A stretch of 64,000 nt of DNA from an uncultured Bacteroides sp. (GTDB taxonomy: Bacteria; Bacteroidota; Bacteroidia; Bacteroidales; Bacteroidaceae). The position numbers and the translations under genes are program-made. The notes under the pieces are model-generated. The model worked only from the letters and a program-made list of their open reading frames with translations, was not told the DNA's origin and did no database searches. Position 1 is the stretch's first letter. Each line of letters opens with the position of its first letter. Location: assembly GCF_905207245.1 (NCBI RefSeq), contig NZ_CAJLKP010000004.1, positions 1-64,000 on the forward strand, written 5' to 3'. Positions 17,750 through 25,746 of the stretch are shown piece after piece.

Positions 17750-18331
17750 CTAATAATAGAAGAAAAAATAAAACAGGGGAAGATAGTCTTTTAAGGTGAT
17801 CCGTAATGCCTTTAATGCTTTTGATATATGATATTCCACTCCCTTTACGGAAATCCCCATCAGTTCGGCTATTTCCTTATTGGACTTGTTCTCGAACCGG
17901 CTTAGTAGAAATATCCGTCGGGTTTGTTCAGGGATTAATTTCAATGTTTCCCGGATGATACTTTCCACTTCATCCGAGAATATTTCATTGGGATCGCATG
18001 ACTCTAAAGTTGAAATACGAATAGAAAGTTCCTGTTGATGCCAATCGGCCATAGATTCAAAAGCCGTGCGTTTGACTTCTTCGTGCTTTAGGTAGTCCAA
18101 AGCTTTATTCTTCAATATGGTAAGTAGGAGAGGCTCTATATAGTCGATCTGTTCTGTTTTTAGTTTCTCCCATAATTTAATCAACGACTCAGAAGCAATA
18201 TCTTCTGCTGCCAAATCATCATGAACATATGATTTGGCAAAGAAGAATGACTTCTTGTAATAAGAAGTGTATATCTCATTAAAAGAATTTACGATAGCAT
18301 TGCTCATTGGTATGTCAGTTGTGCTTTTCAT
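17750..18331 (-). CDS. ECF-type RNA polymerase sigma factor
   Basis: Extracytoplasmic-function sigma factor expected to transcribe the SusC-SusD-sulfatase operon. Region sigma2 lies at about residues 10-85 (DDLAAEDIASESLIKLWE and KNKALDYLKHE) and sigma4 at about 125-180 (PEQTRRIFLLSRFENKSNKEIAELMGISVKGVEYHISKAL pattern). The frame extends 9 bases further to an ATG at 18340, but a -7 box at 18354-18361 would put the transcript start only about 10 bases ahead of that. The ATG at 18331 is therefore preferred; a later Met (18307) is also possible. The C-terminus is unusually rich in Phe and Tyr (LFYFFFYY). The gap to FecR is 116 bases. Confidence 0.93.
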   Translation of the reverse strand: MKSTTDIPMSNAIVNSFNEIYTSYYKKSFFFAKSYVHDDLAAEDIASESLIKLWEKLKTEQIDYIEPLLLTILKNKALDYLKHEEVKRTAFESMADWHQQELSIRISTLESCDPNEIFSDEVESIIRETLKLIPEQTRRIFLLSRFENKSNKEIAELMGISVKGVEYHISKALKALRITLKDYLPLFYFFFYY

Positions 18332-18353
18332 TATGTACATTAAAAAGGTATAG

Positions 18354-18361
18354 CAAAGTTA
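18354..18361 (-). promoter_or_regulatory. -7 promoter box of the ECF sigma gene
   Basis: The - strand reads TAACTTTG, a perfect match to the Bacteroides TAnnTTTG consensus. It lies about 23 bases ahead of the chosen sigma start. No clear -33 TTTG was found at the right distance. Confidence 0.6.
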
Positions 18362-18465
18362 GCAATAAACATCCATATAACTTTATGCACTGTTGGAAAA
18401 TCATTTGCTTTGATAATGATATTTTATTAATGTGCTATCTATCAGCGAACTGCATTTACCGACAA

Positions 18466-18609
18466 GTTGCTCCTTTATGTAAAAGCATTTACCGCCGTAT
18501 GTAACGACCTTTACCCCTTATTGTAACGCTCTTTACATCGGCATGTAACGGTCTTTACCCCGGCATGTAAATGAAGTTACCATTTGGGGTAAACGACGTT
18601 ACCGTGAAA
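18466..18609. repeat. 22-bp periodic array of TTAC/GTAA half-sites
   Basis: TTTACC-like elements start at 18488, 18510, 18532, 18554, 18576 and 18598, and GTAA elements start at 18479, 18501, 18523, 18545, 18567 and 18589. Both series have a period of exactly 22 bases. The two half-sites are inverted relative to each other and alternate at about 9 and 13 bases start to start, close to one helical turn each. Bases between them vary. The array fills the gap between the end of the FAD-dehydrogenase gene and the sigma-factor promoter. It looks like a row of protein-binding sites and does not look like a CRISPR. Confidence 0.85.
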
Positions 18610-18620
18610 GAAAACAATTG

Positions 18621-20225
18621 TTATAGCTTGAAGTAGTTAGCTACTGCTTCTGCACATCGTTCCCCATCAATGCCGGCAGAAACAATACCACCTGCATATC
18701 CTGCTCCTTCTCCGCATGGAAACAATCCTTTCACTCTCACATGCTGCAACGTTTCCCTGTCTCTTATAATGCGTACAGGCGCAGAGGTTCGTGTTTCCAC
18801 ACCAATCATTACCGCTTCATTAGTCAGGAAACCACGACTATATTGTCCGAACTGTTGGAATCCTTTGCTGAGTCGTTCTGTAATGAACGATGGCATCCAG
18901 AAGTGTAGGGGAGAAGATATTAATCCCGGAGCATAGGAAGTTTCCGGTAAATCATAACTCAGCTTCTTGCGTGTAAAATCCAGCATTCGCTGTGCAGGAG
19001 CAGTTTGACGCATATTGCCTTGTTGCCAGCAATTATATTCCAATGCCTCCTGTAAATTCATCATGTTGAGTTGAGGATAGGTAACACTGTCATCCTGTGT
19101 GGCAGCTCCTCCATTTCCTATCTTCAATCCTTCGTTCTCCAGATCTTCTGGTCTCAATTCAACTACCATTCCTGAGTTGCTCCAACGTGAGCCACGGTTA
19201 CTGGGGCTCATTCCGTTTACTACAATCTGTTGCGGACCACTGGCGGCGGGAACAACGAAACCACCCGGGCACATACAGAAACTATATACCCCTCGTCCGT
19301 CTACCTGTGTCACAAAGCTGTATTCGGCGGCAGGTAGATATTTCCCCCGTCCGTTCTTACTATGATATTGTATCTGGTCAATCAATTCTGAAGGATGTTC
19401 CAAACGTACTCCCACTGCGATACCTTTAGCTTCAATCTCTACTTGATTGGCGGCCAACCAACGGTACACATCCCGTGCGGAATGTCCTGTTGCCAAAATC
19501 ACAGGACCGAGGATAGTCTGCCCTGTATGGGTTTCGATACCTTTTATCTCATCGCCTTCTATAATCAAGGCATCCATACGGGTTTCAAAGTGTACTTCTC
19601 CGCCACATTCGAGAATGGTGTTCCGCATATTCTCTATCACACGCGGCAATTTATCCGTACCGATATGCGGATGTGCATCCACCAATATAGCTGTAGAAGC
19701 GCCATGCTGACAGAATACATTCAGTATCTTATCCACATTCCCACGTTTCTTGCTACGGGTGTAGAGCTTGCCGTCTGAGTAAGCTCCCGCACCTCCTTCA
19801 CCGAAGCTGTAATTAGATTCCGGGTTTACGGTGTGTTCTCGGCTGATGAGTGCCAGGTCTTTCTTACGCTCGCGCACGTCTTTGCCGCGTTCCACGATGA
19901 TGGGGCGTAGCCCAAGCTCAATAAGCTTTAATGCCGCGAATAAGCCGCCGGGACCGGCGCCAACTACGATGACTTGCGGTTTGCCTTCCACATTATTATA
20001 GGTGGTGTGCTGAAACTCGTCATCTTTGGGCGTTTCATTCTGATAAACCCGTACGGTCAGGTTGACAAAGATGGTCCGTTGCCGGGCGTCGATGCTGCGT
20101 TTCAGTATCCGCGCGGCGGTGATGTCCCGGGCGTTCAATCCCTTTTCCTGTACGAGGTATTCTTTCAGTCGTTGCTCGTTGGCGGCTACTTCGGGCAGCA
20201 CACGTAGTTGGTATTCTTGTATCAT
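18621..20225 (-). CDS. FAD-dependent dehydrogenase (COG2509-like)
   Basis: Cytoplasmic flavoprotein of the uncharacterised FAD-dependent dehydrogenase group. An N-terminal region of about 80 residues precedes the dinucleotide motif VIVVGAGPGGLFAALKL (about residues 85-101). The chain continues with SNYSFGEGGAGAYSDGKLYTR and HPHIGTDKLP segments, and a C-terminal GVETRTSAPVRIIRD plus FPCGEGAGYAGGIVSAGIDG that closes the FAD site. The length of 534 residues is normal. The substrate is unknown. Its ATG overlaps the stop of the preceding gene (ATGA), so it is translationally coupled to the small outer-membrane protein gene. Confidence 0.88.
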   Translation of the reverse strand: MIQEYQLRVLPEVAANEQRLKEYLVQEKGLNARDITAARILKRSIDARQRTIFVNLTVRVYQNETPKDDEFQHTTYNNVEGKPQVIVVGAGPGGLFAALKLIELGLRPIIVERGKDVRERKKDLALISREHTVNPESNYSFGEGGAGAYSDGKLYTRSKKRGNVDKILNVFCQHGASTAILVDAHPHIGTDKLPRVIENMRNTILECGGEVHFETRMDALIIEGDEIKGIETHTGQTILGPVILATGHSARDVYRWLAANQVEIEAKGIAVGVRLEHPSELIDQIQYHSKNGRGKYLPAAEYSFVTQVDGRGVYSFCMCPGGFVVPAASGPQQIVVNGMSPSNRGSRWSNSGMVVELRPEDLENEGLKIGNGGAATQDDSVTYPQLNMMNLQEALEYNCWQQGNMRQTAPAQRMLDFTRKKLSYDLPETSYAPGLISSPLHFWMPSFITERLSKGFQQFGQYSRGFLTNEAVMIGVETRTSAPVRIIRDRETLQHVRVKGLFPCGEGAGYAGGIVSAGIDGERCAEAVANYFKL

Positions 20226-20908
20226 TTCATTTTAAAATAAGTAACAATGCCTGCGCTGACACGTAGCCCGCTCCAGTCTGCATAATAAGAACTCTTCATA
20301 TCTTTATTCCCTTTCAGGTGTAATTTGCCGGTGGGGTCCCATTCGTAACCGACACTTGCAATAATGGCTGCAAAGGTAGTGATTTTGTAGCGCAGTCCTA
20401 TGGCAGGCTGCAAAAAGAAGTTGACGCCGACCAGAGTGCTTTTTTCTTGTTGTACCTCTGCGTCTACGCGAATGTATTCCTCCATCTTGCAGTTATTGAA
20501 AACGATTCCGCTAGCCAGTTCGAAGTATGGGCTGATTTTTCCTTCCAGGCAGTGAAAACGGTAGAATATTCCCAGTTGGTTTCCGGTATTCTTTATTTTT
20601 AGTTTATATTCTCCTGTAGGGTCGGCAAGATGATTCTGCCCGCTTGTGTTTTGATGGCTGTAGGTGAGGCCTATCTGATGTTGTTCTTGCTGTATACCAA
20701 CCCGGAAGTTGTGCGTAAAGTTTCCCGGAAAATTATCGGTCGTTTTGACTCCTTTCAGGCCACTGCCGGCTGCATCTTTCAGTGCACCTTTTAGGTCGGA
20801 CATGCCATATAACCCATAACCGATGTTATATTCCAGCGTAAATTCCTGTGCTTGCATATTGGTTATTGCCAGTGCCATGCAGGCTAATGCTATTATAATC
20901 TTTTTCAT
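20222..20908 (-). CDS. Small outer-membrane beta-barrel protein, function unknown
   Basis: A 228-residue protein with a clear signal peptide (MKKIIIALACMALAITNMQAQ, about 21 residues). It is followed by alternating hydrophobic and polar strands with periodic Gly and aromatic residues, and ends in YFKMK. This is consistent with a small 8- to 10-strand outer-membrane barrel. The ATG at 20908 was chosen because it forms an ATGA overlap with the upstream stop and begins directly with the signal peptide; a frame extension of 16 codons upstream adds a non-signal sequence. No specific family was recognised. Confidence 0.75.
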   Translation of the reverse strand: MKKIIIALACMALAITNMQAQEFTLEYNIGYGLYGMSDLKGALKDAAGSGLKGVKTTDNFPGNFTHNFRVGIQQEQHQIGLTYSHQNTSGQNHLADPTGEYKLKIKNTGNQLGIFYRFHCLEGKISPYFELASGIVFNNCKMEEYIRVDAEVQQEKSTLVGVNFFLQPAIGLRYKITTFAAIIASVGYEWDPTGKLHLKGNKDMKSSYYADWSGLRVSAGIVTYFKMK

Positions 20909-22458
20909 GGTTTCTCCAGATAAGGTTCTACATTCAGGGCTGTTCCATTCCAGCAAATCAGAATATTGTCAGTCAGGTAAGGATTACTGGCTTCACTTTT
21001 CAGCCGGAATAATTCTTCTCCATTCTCGTCTGTAATAACAATATGAGAAGCAGTCTGGAACAAGTAGTTTCCGGTTACCGGATCAATGTTGCAGAAAGTA
21101 TAGTTTCTACCTTTGGCAATTGTGCGGATAATCTCTCCACTCCGGCAATCCAGGGTAAAAACTTTATTATTTGTATCTGTCACTATAAGTTCATGGGGAT
21201 GAACCGGATGAAAGGAGTAAGTATTATAATCCTGAGGATAGAAAACCGATTTCCCCTTCTCGAAATTTTGCAAAGGCGTGAGGTAGAATCCGCTTATTAT
21301 AGGCTCGCATAAGTAGCTTTCGCTCATCTGGTAGTTCCAGTGTTTACGATAGTCTTCCGGGGAGAAATTGGTTTCGGACAGGGATATGATCTTCTCAAGT
21401 TGCCCGTTGTCAGCATCATAAATATAAACCTTTGAGAGATAGCTATAGTACAATATCAGCTTGTTGTTTGATGTCAACAGGATATTTTGGGGGGCATAAG
21501 ACGCTTCTGGATAATCAATCTCAGCAATAAGCTTTAAATCTTTTCCGGAGAAAATACAAACCAAATCGGAATAATCCACAGCTATCTTGTCAGAGTTGGG
21601 CGCTGCGGCAATGGGAGTTCCGTTGGTTCTGCTTTCATTATATTCGCTTATTTTGCTCAGGGAAGGGATGGAGTAAGAAGTCACTTCCCCGTATTCGCTG
21701 GTATATAAAGTTTTGGAGTAGGAATTGTACACACTTCTCATTTGTCCTCCTTTCAGGCGGATACCAGGTCCTGAATAGTAATACCAATTTGCTGAAGAAA
21801 GGAAAAAATCATTACCGGCTTCATCCACTACCCGTACTTCCATATATTTATGTGTGCCAAAGGGAGGAGTTGGTATGGTGATACTGGTTTCTTTAGTCTT
21901 TGGAATCATAATTTCTCCATCGCTTATCACTTTGAAGTAATAGTTTGAAAGGTTGAATGTCCAGCGAATCGTGATATTATCCAGTGAAATATCTTCGGGT
22001 AGCTGATAGAAAGTTAATTGAGGGACGACGAAGCGGGCAGGCCAACTCATTTCACCTACATACGTTTGTCCATCATAGGCTTGATCGCGTATGCTTTCTC
22101 CCTGACTTAACGATTTTGTAATAATCTTGCATTTCACCAGACAGTTTTCTGCCAGACTGCTTCTAAAAACTTTAAACCAGCCTTGCAAACTGTTTGATTC
22201 ATAGACCAGATTGTCGTCAATATAAAAAGAGGCAGAGACGAATCTGGACTCCGGTGTATTTATCCGAAAGCCTATGCCAACATCTTCTACTAATATGAAT
22301 TCTCCATTATCGTTTAGCTCTGCATCCAGATTTATTTCGATAGGAGTTTCCAGTGGAAGCGGCTCTGTTTTCACGTAATTGTCGTGCAATGCTACTTCGC
22401 AACCGCAGAGCGACAGTAGGATTAATAGTGAAAGATAATGTAGTTGTTTTTTCATCAT
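20905..22458 (-). CDS. Lipoprotein with predicted beta-propeller, function unknown
   Basis: A 517-residue lipoprotein with signal peptide and lipobox LSLCGC (Cys20). Residues about 40-235 look like one or two beta-sandwich domains. From about residue 240 onward, repeated blocks end in short hydrophobic strands plus Asp-Asn-Gly turns (YIYDADNGQLEKI, FTLDCRSGEIIRTI, ITDENGEELFRL), as in a WD40/YVTN-like propeller. The start lies 35 bases behind radA with no visible promoter, so read-through from radA is likely. It is coupled by ATGA to the small barrel gene, suggesting an envelope complex of unknown role. Confidence 0.75.
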   Translation of the reverse strand: MMKKQLHYLSLLILLSLCGCEVALHDNYVKTEPLPLETPIEINLDAELNDNGEFILVEDVGIGFRINTPESRFVSASFYIDDNLVYESNSLQGWFKVFRSSLAENCLVKCKIITKSLSQGESIRDQAYDGQTYVGEMSWPARFVVPQLTFYQLPEDISLDNITIRWTFNLSNYYFKVISDGEIMIPKTKETSITIPTPPFGTHKYMEVRVVDEAGNDFFLSSANWYYYSGPGIRLKGGQMRSVYNSYSKTLYTSEYGEVTSYSIPSLSKISEYNESRTNGTPIAAAPNSDKIAVDYSDLVCIFSGKDLKLIAEIDYPEASYAPQNILLTSNNKLILYYSYLSKVYIYDADNGQLEKIISLSETNFSPEDYRKHWNYQMSESYLCEPIISGFYLTPLQNFEKGKSVFYPQDYNTYSFHPVHPHELIVTDTNNKVFTLDCRSGEIIRTIAKGRNYTFCNIDPVTGNYLFQTASHIVITDENGEELFRLKSEASNPYLTDNILICWNGTALNVEPYLEKP

Positions 22459-22493
22459 AGTATTATTAATTGTTTGTTTCTTTCTTCTTCTCT

Positions 22494-23861
22494 TTATCCG
22501 AACAGTGCCCGGAACGCCTCCTCCACCTTCCGCACCGGTATCAGTTCTATCTTAATCTTCTTCGTGTCAATCCCTTGCAGATTATACTTAGGCAATACAA
22601 ACCGTTTGAACCCTAACTTCTCCGCTTCTCCTATGCGTTGCTCAATTCTATTCACCGGACGTATCTCTCCGGACAAACCGATTTCCCCCGCCATACAAAC
22701 CTCCTGTTCGATAGCCGTATCCATATTGCTGGAAAGAATGGCGCTGATAACTGCCAGGTCTATTGCCGGGTCGTTCACCTTCAATCCTCCTGCGATATTG
22801 AGGAATACATCTTTCTGCGCCAATTTGAAACCGACCCGTTTTTCCAGCACAGCCAGCAGCATGTTCATCCTCCGCAGGTCAAATCCCGTGGCCGAACGTT
22901 GCGGATTACCATACACCGCACTGCTCACCAATGCCTGTGTCTCAATCAGGAACGGACGTATCCCTTCTATGGCCGAGGCGATGGCTACGCCGCTCATCCC
23001 TTCGTGATCCTGGCTCAACAGTAGTTCCGACGGATTGCTGACTTGCCGTAATCCATCCTGCCGCATCTCGTAAATGCCCAGCTCCGCCGTACTTCCGAAA
23101 CGGTTTTTGATACTGCGCAGGATGCGATACATATAATGCTGGTCACCCTCAAACTGCAATACCGTATCTACGATATGCTCCAACACCTTCGGCCCGGCAA
23201 TGCTACCTTCCTTGTTGATGTGCCCGATAAGCAACACCGGCGTGTGCGTCTCCTTGGCAAAACGCAGGATGCTTGCCGAACATTCCCGTACCTGTGCAAT
23301 GCTGCCCGGCGATGACTCGATACTTTCTGTTGATATGGTCTGTATGGAGTCGATGATAACCAAATCCGGGCGTGTGTTTTTTATATGAACAAAAATCTGC
23401 TCCAATGACGTTTCGCAAACAATGAGGCAATCGGTGGGGTTCTGTGACAAACGGTCGGCACGCAGCTTTAACTGGCGGGCACTTTCTTCACCGGAAACAT
23501 AGAGAACGCGTTTTTCCGGAATATGCAGCACCGTTTGCAGCACCAACGTTGATTTACCGATACCCGGTTCACCGCCGATGAGTACCAAAGAGCCGGGAAC
23601 CAATCCGCCTCCCAACACCCGGTTCAGTTCCTCGTCGTGCAAGTTGATACGTGGTTCGTCATCCGCTTCTATTTCGCTGAGAATGACAGGCTTTGGCTTT
23701 TCGGTTTCTATTCCGGATACCGGACGTTTGTTCACTACCTCTTTTCGCACAATCTCCTCTACATACGTATTCCACTTTCCGCATGACGGACATTTGCCTA
23801 TCCATTTCGGAGAGTCTTGACCGCAGTTAGTGCATACATAAACTGTTTTTTCTTTTGCCAT
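22494..23861 (-). CDS. radA: DNA repair protein RadA
   Basis: RecA-like ATPase that promotes branch migration during recombinational repair. An N-terminal four-Cys zinc finger (Cys10, 13, 24, 27) precedes the Walker A motif GGEPGIGKST (96-105). Walker B (LVIIDSIQT), the RadA-specific KNRFG motif (SIKNRFGSTAELGIYEM) and a C-terminal Lon-protease-like domain without the protease active site follow. The length of 455 residues is standard. A consensus -7 box lies about 30 bases ahead of the start codon. Confidence 0.97.
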   Translation of the reverse strand: MAKEKTVYVCTNCGQDSPKWIGKCPSCGKWNTYVEEIVRKEVVNKRPVSGIETEKPKPVILSEIEADDEPRINLHDEELNRVLGGGLVPGSLVLIGGEPGIGKSTLVLQTVLHIPEKRVLYVSGEESARQLKLRADRLSQNPTDCLIVCETSLEQIFVHIKNTRPDLVIIDSIQTISTESIESSPGSIAQVRECSASILRFAKETHTPVLLIGHINKEGSIAGPKVLEHIVDTVLQFEGDQHYMYRILRSIKNRFGSTAELGIYEMRQDGLRQVSNPSELLLSQDHEGMSGVAIASAIEGIRPFLIETQALVSSAVYGNPQRSATGFDLRRMNMLLAVLEKRVGFKLAQKDVFLNIAGGLKVNDPAIDLAVISAILSSNMDTAIEQEVCMAGEIGLSGEIRPVNRIEQRIGEAEKLGFKRFVLPKYNLQGIDTKKIKIELIPVRKVEEAFRALFG

Positions 23862-23890
23862 ATAAGAAAATGTCTTGCTGAATGATTTGT

Positions 23891-23898
23891 CAAAGATA
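23891..23898 (-). promoter_or_regulatory. -7 promoter box of radA
   Basis: The - strand reads TATCTTTG, matching TAnnTTTG. The predicted transcript start is about 20 bases ahead of the radA ATG. Confidence 0.6.
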
Positions 23899-23947
23899 CG
23901 AATTTAGCTGTTTACGAGGCAGAAAAACAGGACAATTTATTCCACCT

Positions 23948-23991
23948 CGTACCTCCTTTATACCTCCTTCGTACTCTCTTCGTATCTGCTT
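23948..23991. repeat. Four tandem 11-bp repeats (GGAG family)
   Basis: On the - strand the four units read AAGCAGATACG, AAGAGAGTACG, AAGGAGGTATA and AAGGAGGTACG. The same 11-bp period and AAGGAG core recur at 42199-42284. The array lies between radA and the SASA operon. Confidence 0.75.
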
Positions 23992-24180
23992 CGCTATTTT
24001 CATCCTTCTATAGAAGCGAAGGAAATGCGAACCGGGTACGGCTGAAAAGAGCTTTTGACCAGAACTGTTCAGGTATCAAGTTTTATGAATAGTCCGAAAA
24101 TTTTTCGGGCTGACAGAGTATTTGTAGAGCTTAAATTGTGGATTATAACAGATTAGAACAGCGAGAAAGCATATTGTGGA

Positions 24181-24241
24181 GTATTGTGTTATTATTGGGT
24201 GGTTTTATGTTATCACTTCTTACCCTATAGCGCTATATTTG
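24181..24241 (+). promoter_or_regulatory. Candidate HTCS operator and promoter of the SASA-GH3 operon
   Basis: Two direct GTTAT half-sites start at 24188 and 24209, exactly 21 bases apart. A consensus -7 box TATATTTG (24234-24241) follows with the same 21-base step. The same architecture, with the same spacing and similar intervening bases (GTG-TTTT-TGTTATC), is found ahead of SusC at 34894-34954. Paired direct half-sites of this size are what a dimeric AraC-type DNA-binding domain would need. Confidence 0.7.
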
Positions 24242-24290
24242 CGTGGACTTACGAAAGAATTATATTCATAAATAAATAGAAATCTGATAG

Positions 24291-25730
24291 ATGAAAAAAG
24301 TATTATTAAATCTGGTATTCCTTTTTGCTTTGGCATGTTTTGCTGAAGGGCAGGAGTTTAAGGTTGCTGATATTTTCAGTGACAATATGGTGTTGCAGCA
24401 AAAAATAAATAATCCGTTCTGGGGATGGGGAAAACCGGGAACGAAAGTGACTATTTCCACTTCATGGAATCCTGATAAAGAATATACAGGGGTTGTTAAT
24501 TCTAAAGGAATCTGGAAGATAGCTGTACCTACGCCTGCTGCCGGAGGACCTTATGAGGTGACAGTCACTGCCAATAAGAAAAAAGTCTTTCAGAATGTGT
24601 TCGTGGGAGAAGTATGGCTGGCAAGCGGACAGTCCAACATGAGCATGCCGTTGAAGGGATATTATTGCCAGCCGGTACTGGGATCTACAGAGGCCATATT
24701 GTCTTCAGCAAAAAAGCAAATACATTTCATTAATATACCTACTTTAGCGGCCTATAAACCATTGGAACATTTTGAGGCCGAATGGGTGAAGGCTTCTCCG
24801 GAGAATGTAGCGGAATGTACGGCTGTGGGATGGTTCTTTGCAGATTTCTTACAGCGCAATATGGATGTGCCGGTCGGTATTATCAATGCCAGTTATGGAG
24901 GCTCCAACATCGAAGCGTGGATGAATGCGGAAGCTTGTAAACAATTTGATGATATCCCCGTACCGCCATTGAGTGATGAAACTTCTCCGTGGATTAGTAA
25001 TGTGCCTACGGTTCTATATAATGGTATGATTCATCCGCTGGTGGGATATGGCATAAAAGGTATTATCTGGTATCAAGGTGAATCCAACATTTTCAATGTG
25101 CCTCGTTATGCTCCGTCGGTTGCTACCATGGTAAATAAATGGCGCGAAGCATGGGGATTGGGAGAAGTACCTTTCTATTATGCACAGATTGCCCCTTACG
25201 ATTATAAAGAGTGGAACTTTTTCACACCTCAATGGCCGGAAGTTTCGGCTTATCAACGGGAAGCGCAAAGACAGTGCCTAACGTTAATTCCAAACTCTGC
25301 AATGGCAGTACTGCTGGATGTAGGAGAGCGATATCTGATCCATCCGAGGAGGAAAAAAGAAGTGGGCGACCGTTTGGGTATGCTGGCACTCTCTAAAACC
25401 TATGGAATGAAAGGATTTGAAGCAGAAAGTCCGACTTTCAGCAAAATGGAGGTTGAGGGAAATAAGGCTATTATTCATTTTGACAATCAATTTAATGGGC
25501 TTACCAGCTATGGAAAGACTTTGGAACTGTTTGAGATATCCGGAGACAATAAGGTATTCCATAAGGCGGATGCCTATATTGATGAAGAAAAAGGCACTGT
25601 GGTAGTCACATGCAAGTATGTGGCAGAGCCTAAAGCTGTGAGATATGCATTTAAGGATTTTGTAAAGGCGGAATTATTTGGTACAGGCGGTCTGCCGGTA
25701 TCCTCCTTCCGCACTGATGATTGGGATTAA
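24291..25730 (+). CDS. SASA-family carbohydrate acetylesterase
   Basis: Secreted SGNH-like esterase of the sialate O-acetylesterase family (Pfam SASA type), removing O-acetyl groups from sugars. The signal peptide covers residues 1-20. An N-terminal beta-sandwich (FSDNMVLQQ, WGWGKPGTKV) precedes the catalytic domain with the nucleophile Ser115 in GQSNM. The chain continues with NASYGGSNIEAWM and WYQGESN, and the catalytic pair Asp343/His351 lies in the LLDVGE-LIHP segment. A C-terminal beta domain closes the protein. It is paralogous to the esterase at 48514 (shared FSDNMVLQQ-type start and SSFRTD-type end). It is first of three + strand genes with short gaps. Confidence 0.9.
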   Translation: MKKVLLNLVFLFALACFAEGQEFKVADIFSDNMVLQQKINNPFWGWGKPGTKVTISTSWNPDKEYTGVVNSKGIWKIAVPTPAAGGPYEVTVTANKKKVFQNVFVGEVWLASGQSNMSMPLKGYYCQPVLGSTEAILSSAKKQIHFINIPTLAAYKPLEHFEAEWVKASPENVAECTAVGWFFADFLQRNMDVPVGIINASYGGSNIEAWMNAEACKQFDDIPVPPLSDETSPWISNVPTVLYNGMIHPLVGYGIKGIIWYQGESNIFNVPRYAPSVATMVNKWREAWGLGEVPFYYAQIAPYDYKEWNFFTPQWPEVSAYQREAQRQCLTLIPNSAMAVLLDVGERYLIHPRRKKEVGDRLGMLALSKTYGMKGFEAESPTFSKMEVEGNKAIIHFDNQFNGLTSYGKTLELFEISGDNKVFHKADAYIDEEKGTVVVTCKYVAEPKAVRYAFKDFVKAELFGTGGLPVSSFRTDDWD

Positions 25731-25746
25731 TTAATAACATGATACT

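Larger units (their letters stand above)
23862..24290. other. Divergent intergenic region between radA and the SASA operon
   Basis: No credible gene is seen in these 429 bases. From left to right the region holds the radA -7 box (23891-23898), four 11-bp repeats (23948-23991), a CTTCGC/GCGAAG inverted repeat enclosing the palindrome TTCTATAGAA (23989-24021), a short palindrome CCGAAAA-T-TTTTCGG (24094-24108), the paired GTTAT half-sites (24181-24220) and the -7 box of the + strand operon (24234-24241). Confidence 0.8.

Noticed and set aside
18466..18609. Possible CRISPR array
   Set aside because: Only 4-6 base elements are constant, the period is 22 bases, there is no repeat of 23 bases or more and no cas gene nearby.
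24145..24192. Inverted pair ATAACAGATT/ATTGTGTTAT resembling the inverted repeat at 34862
   Set aside because: Arm spacing differs by 4 bases from the other locus and the left arm is imperfect; only the direct GTTAT pair is kept as a shared element.
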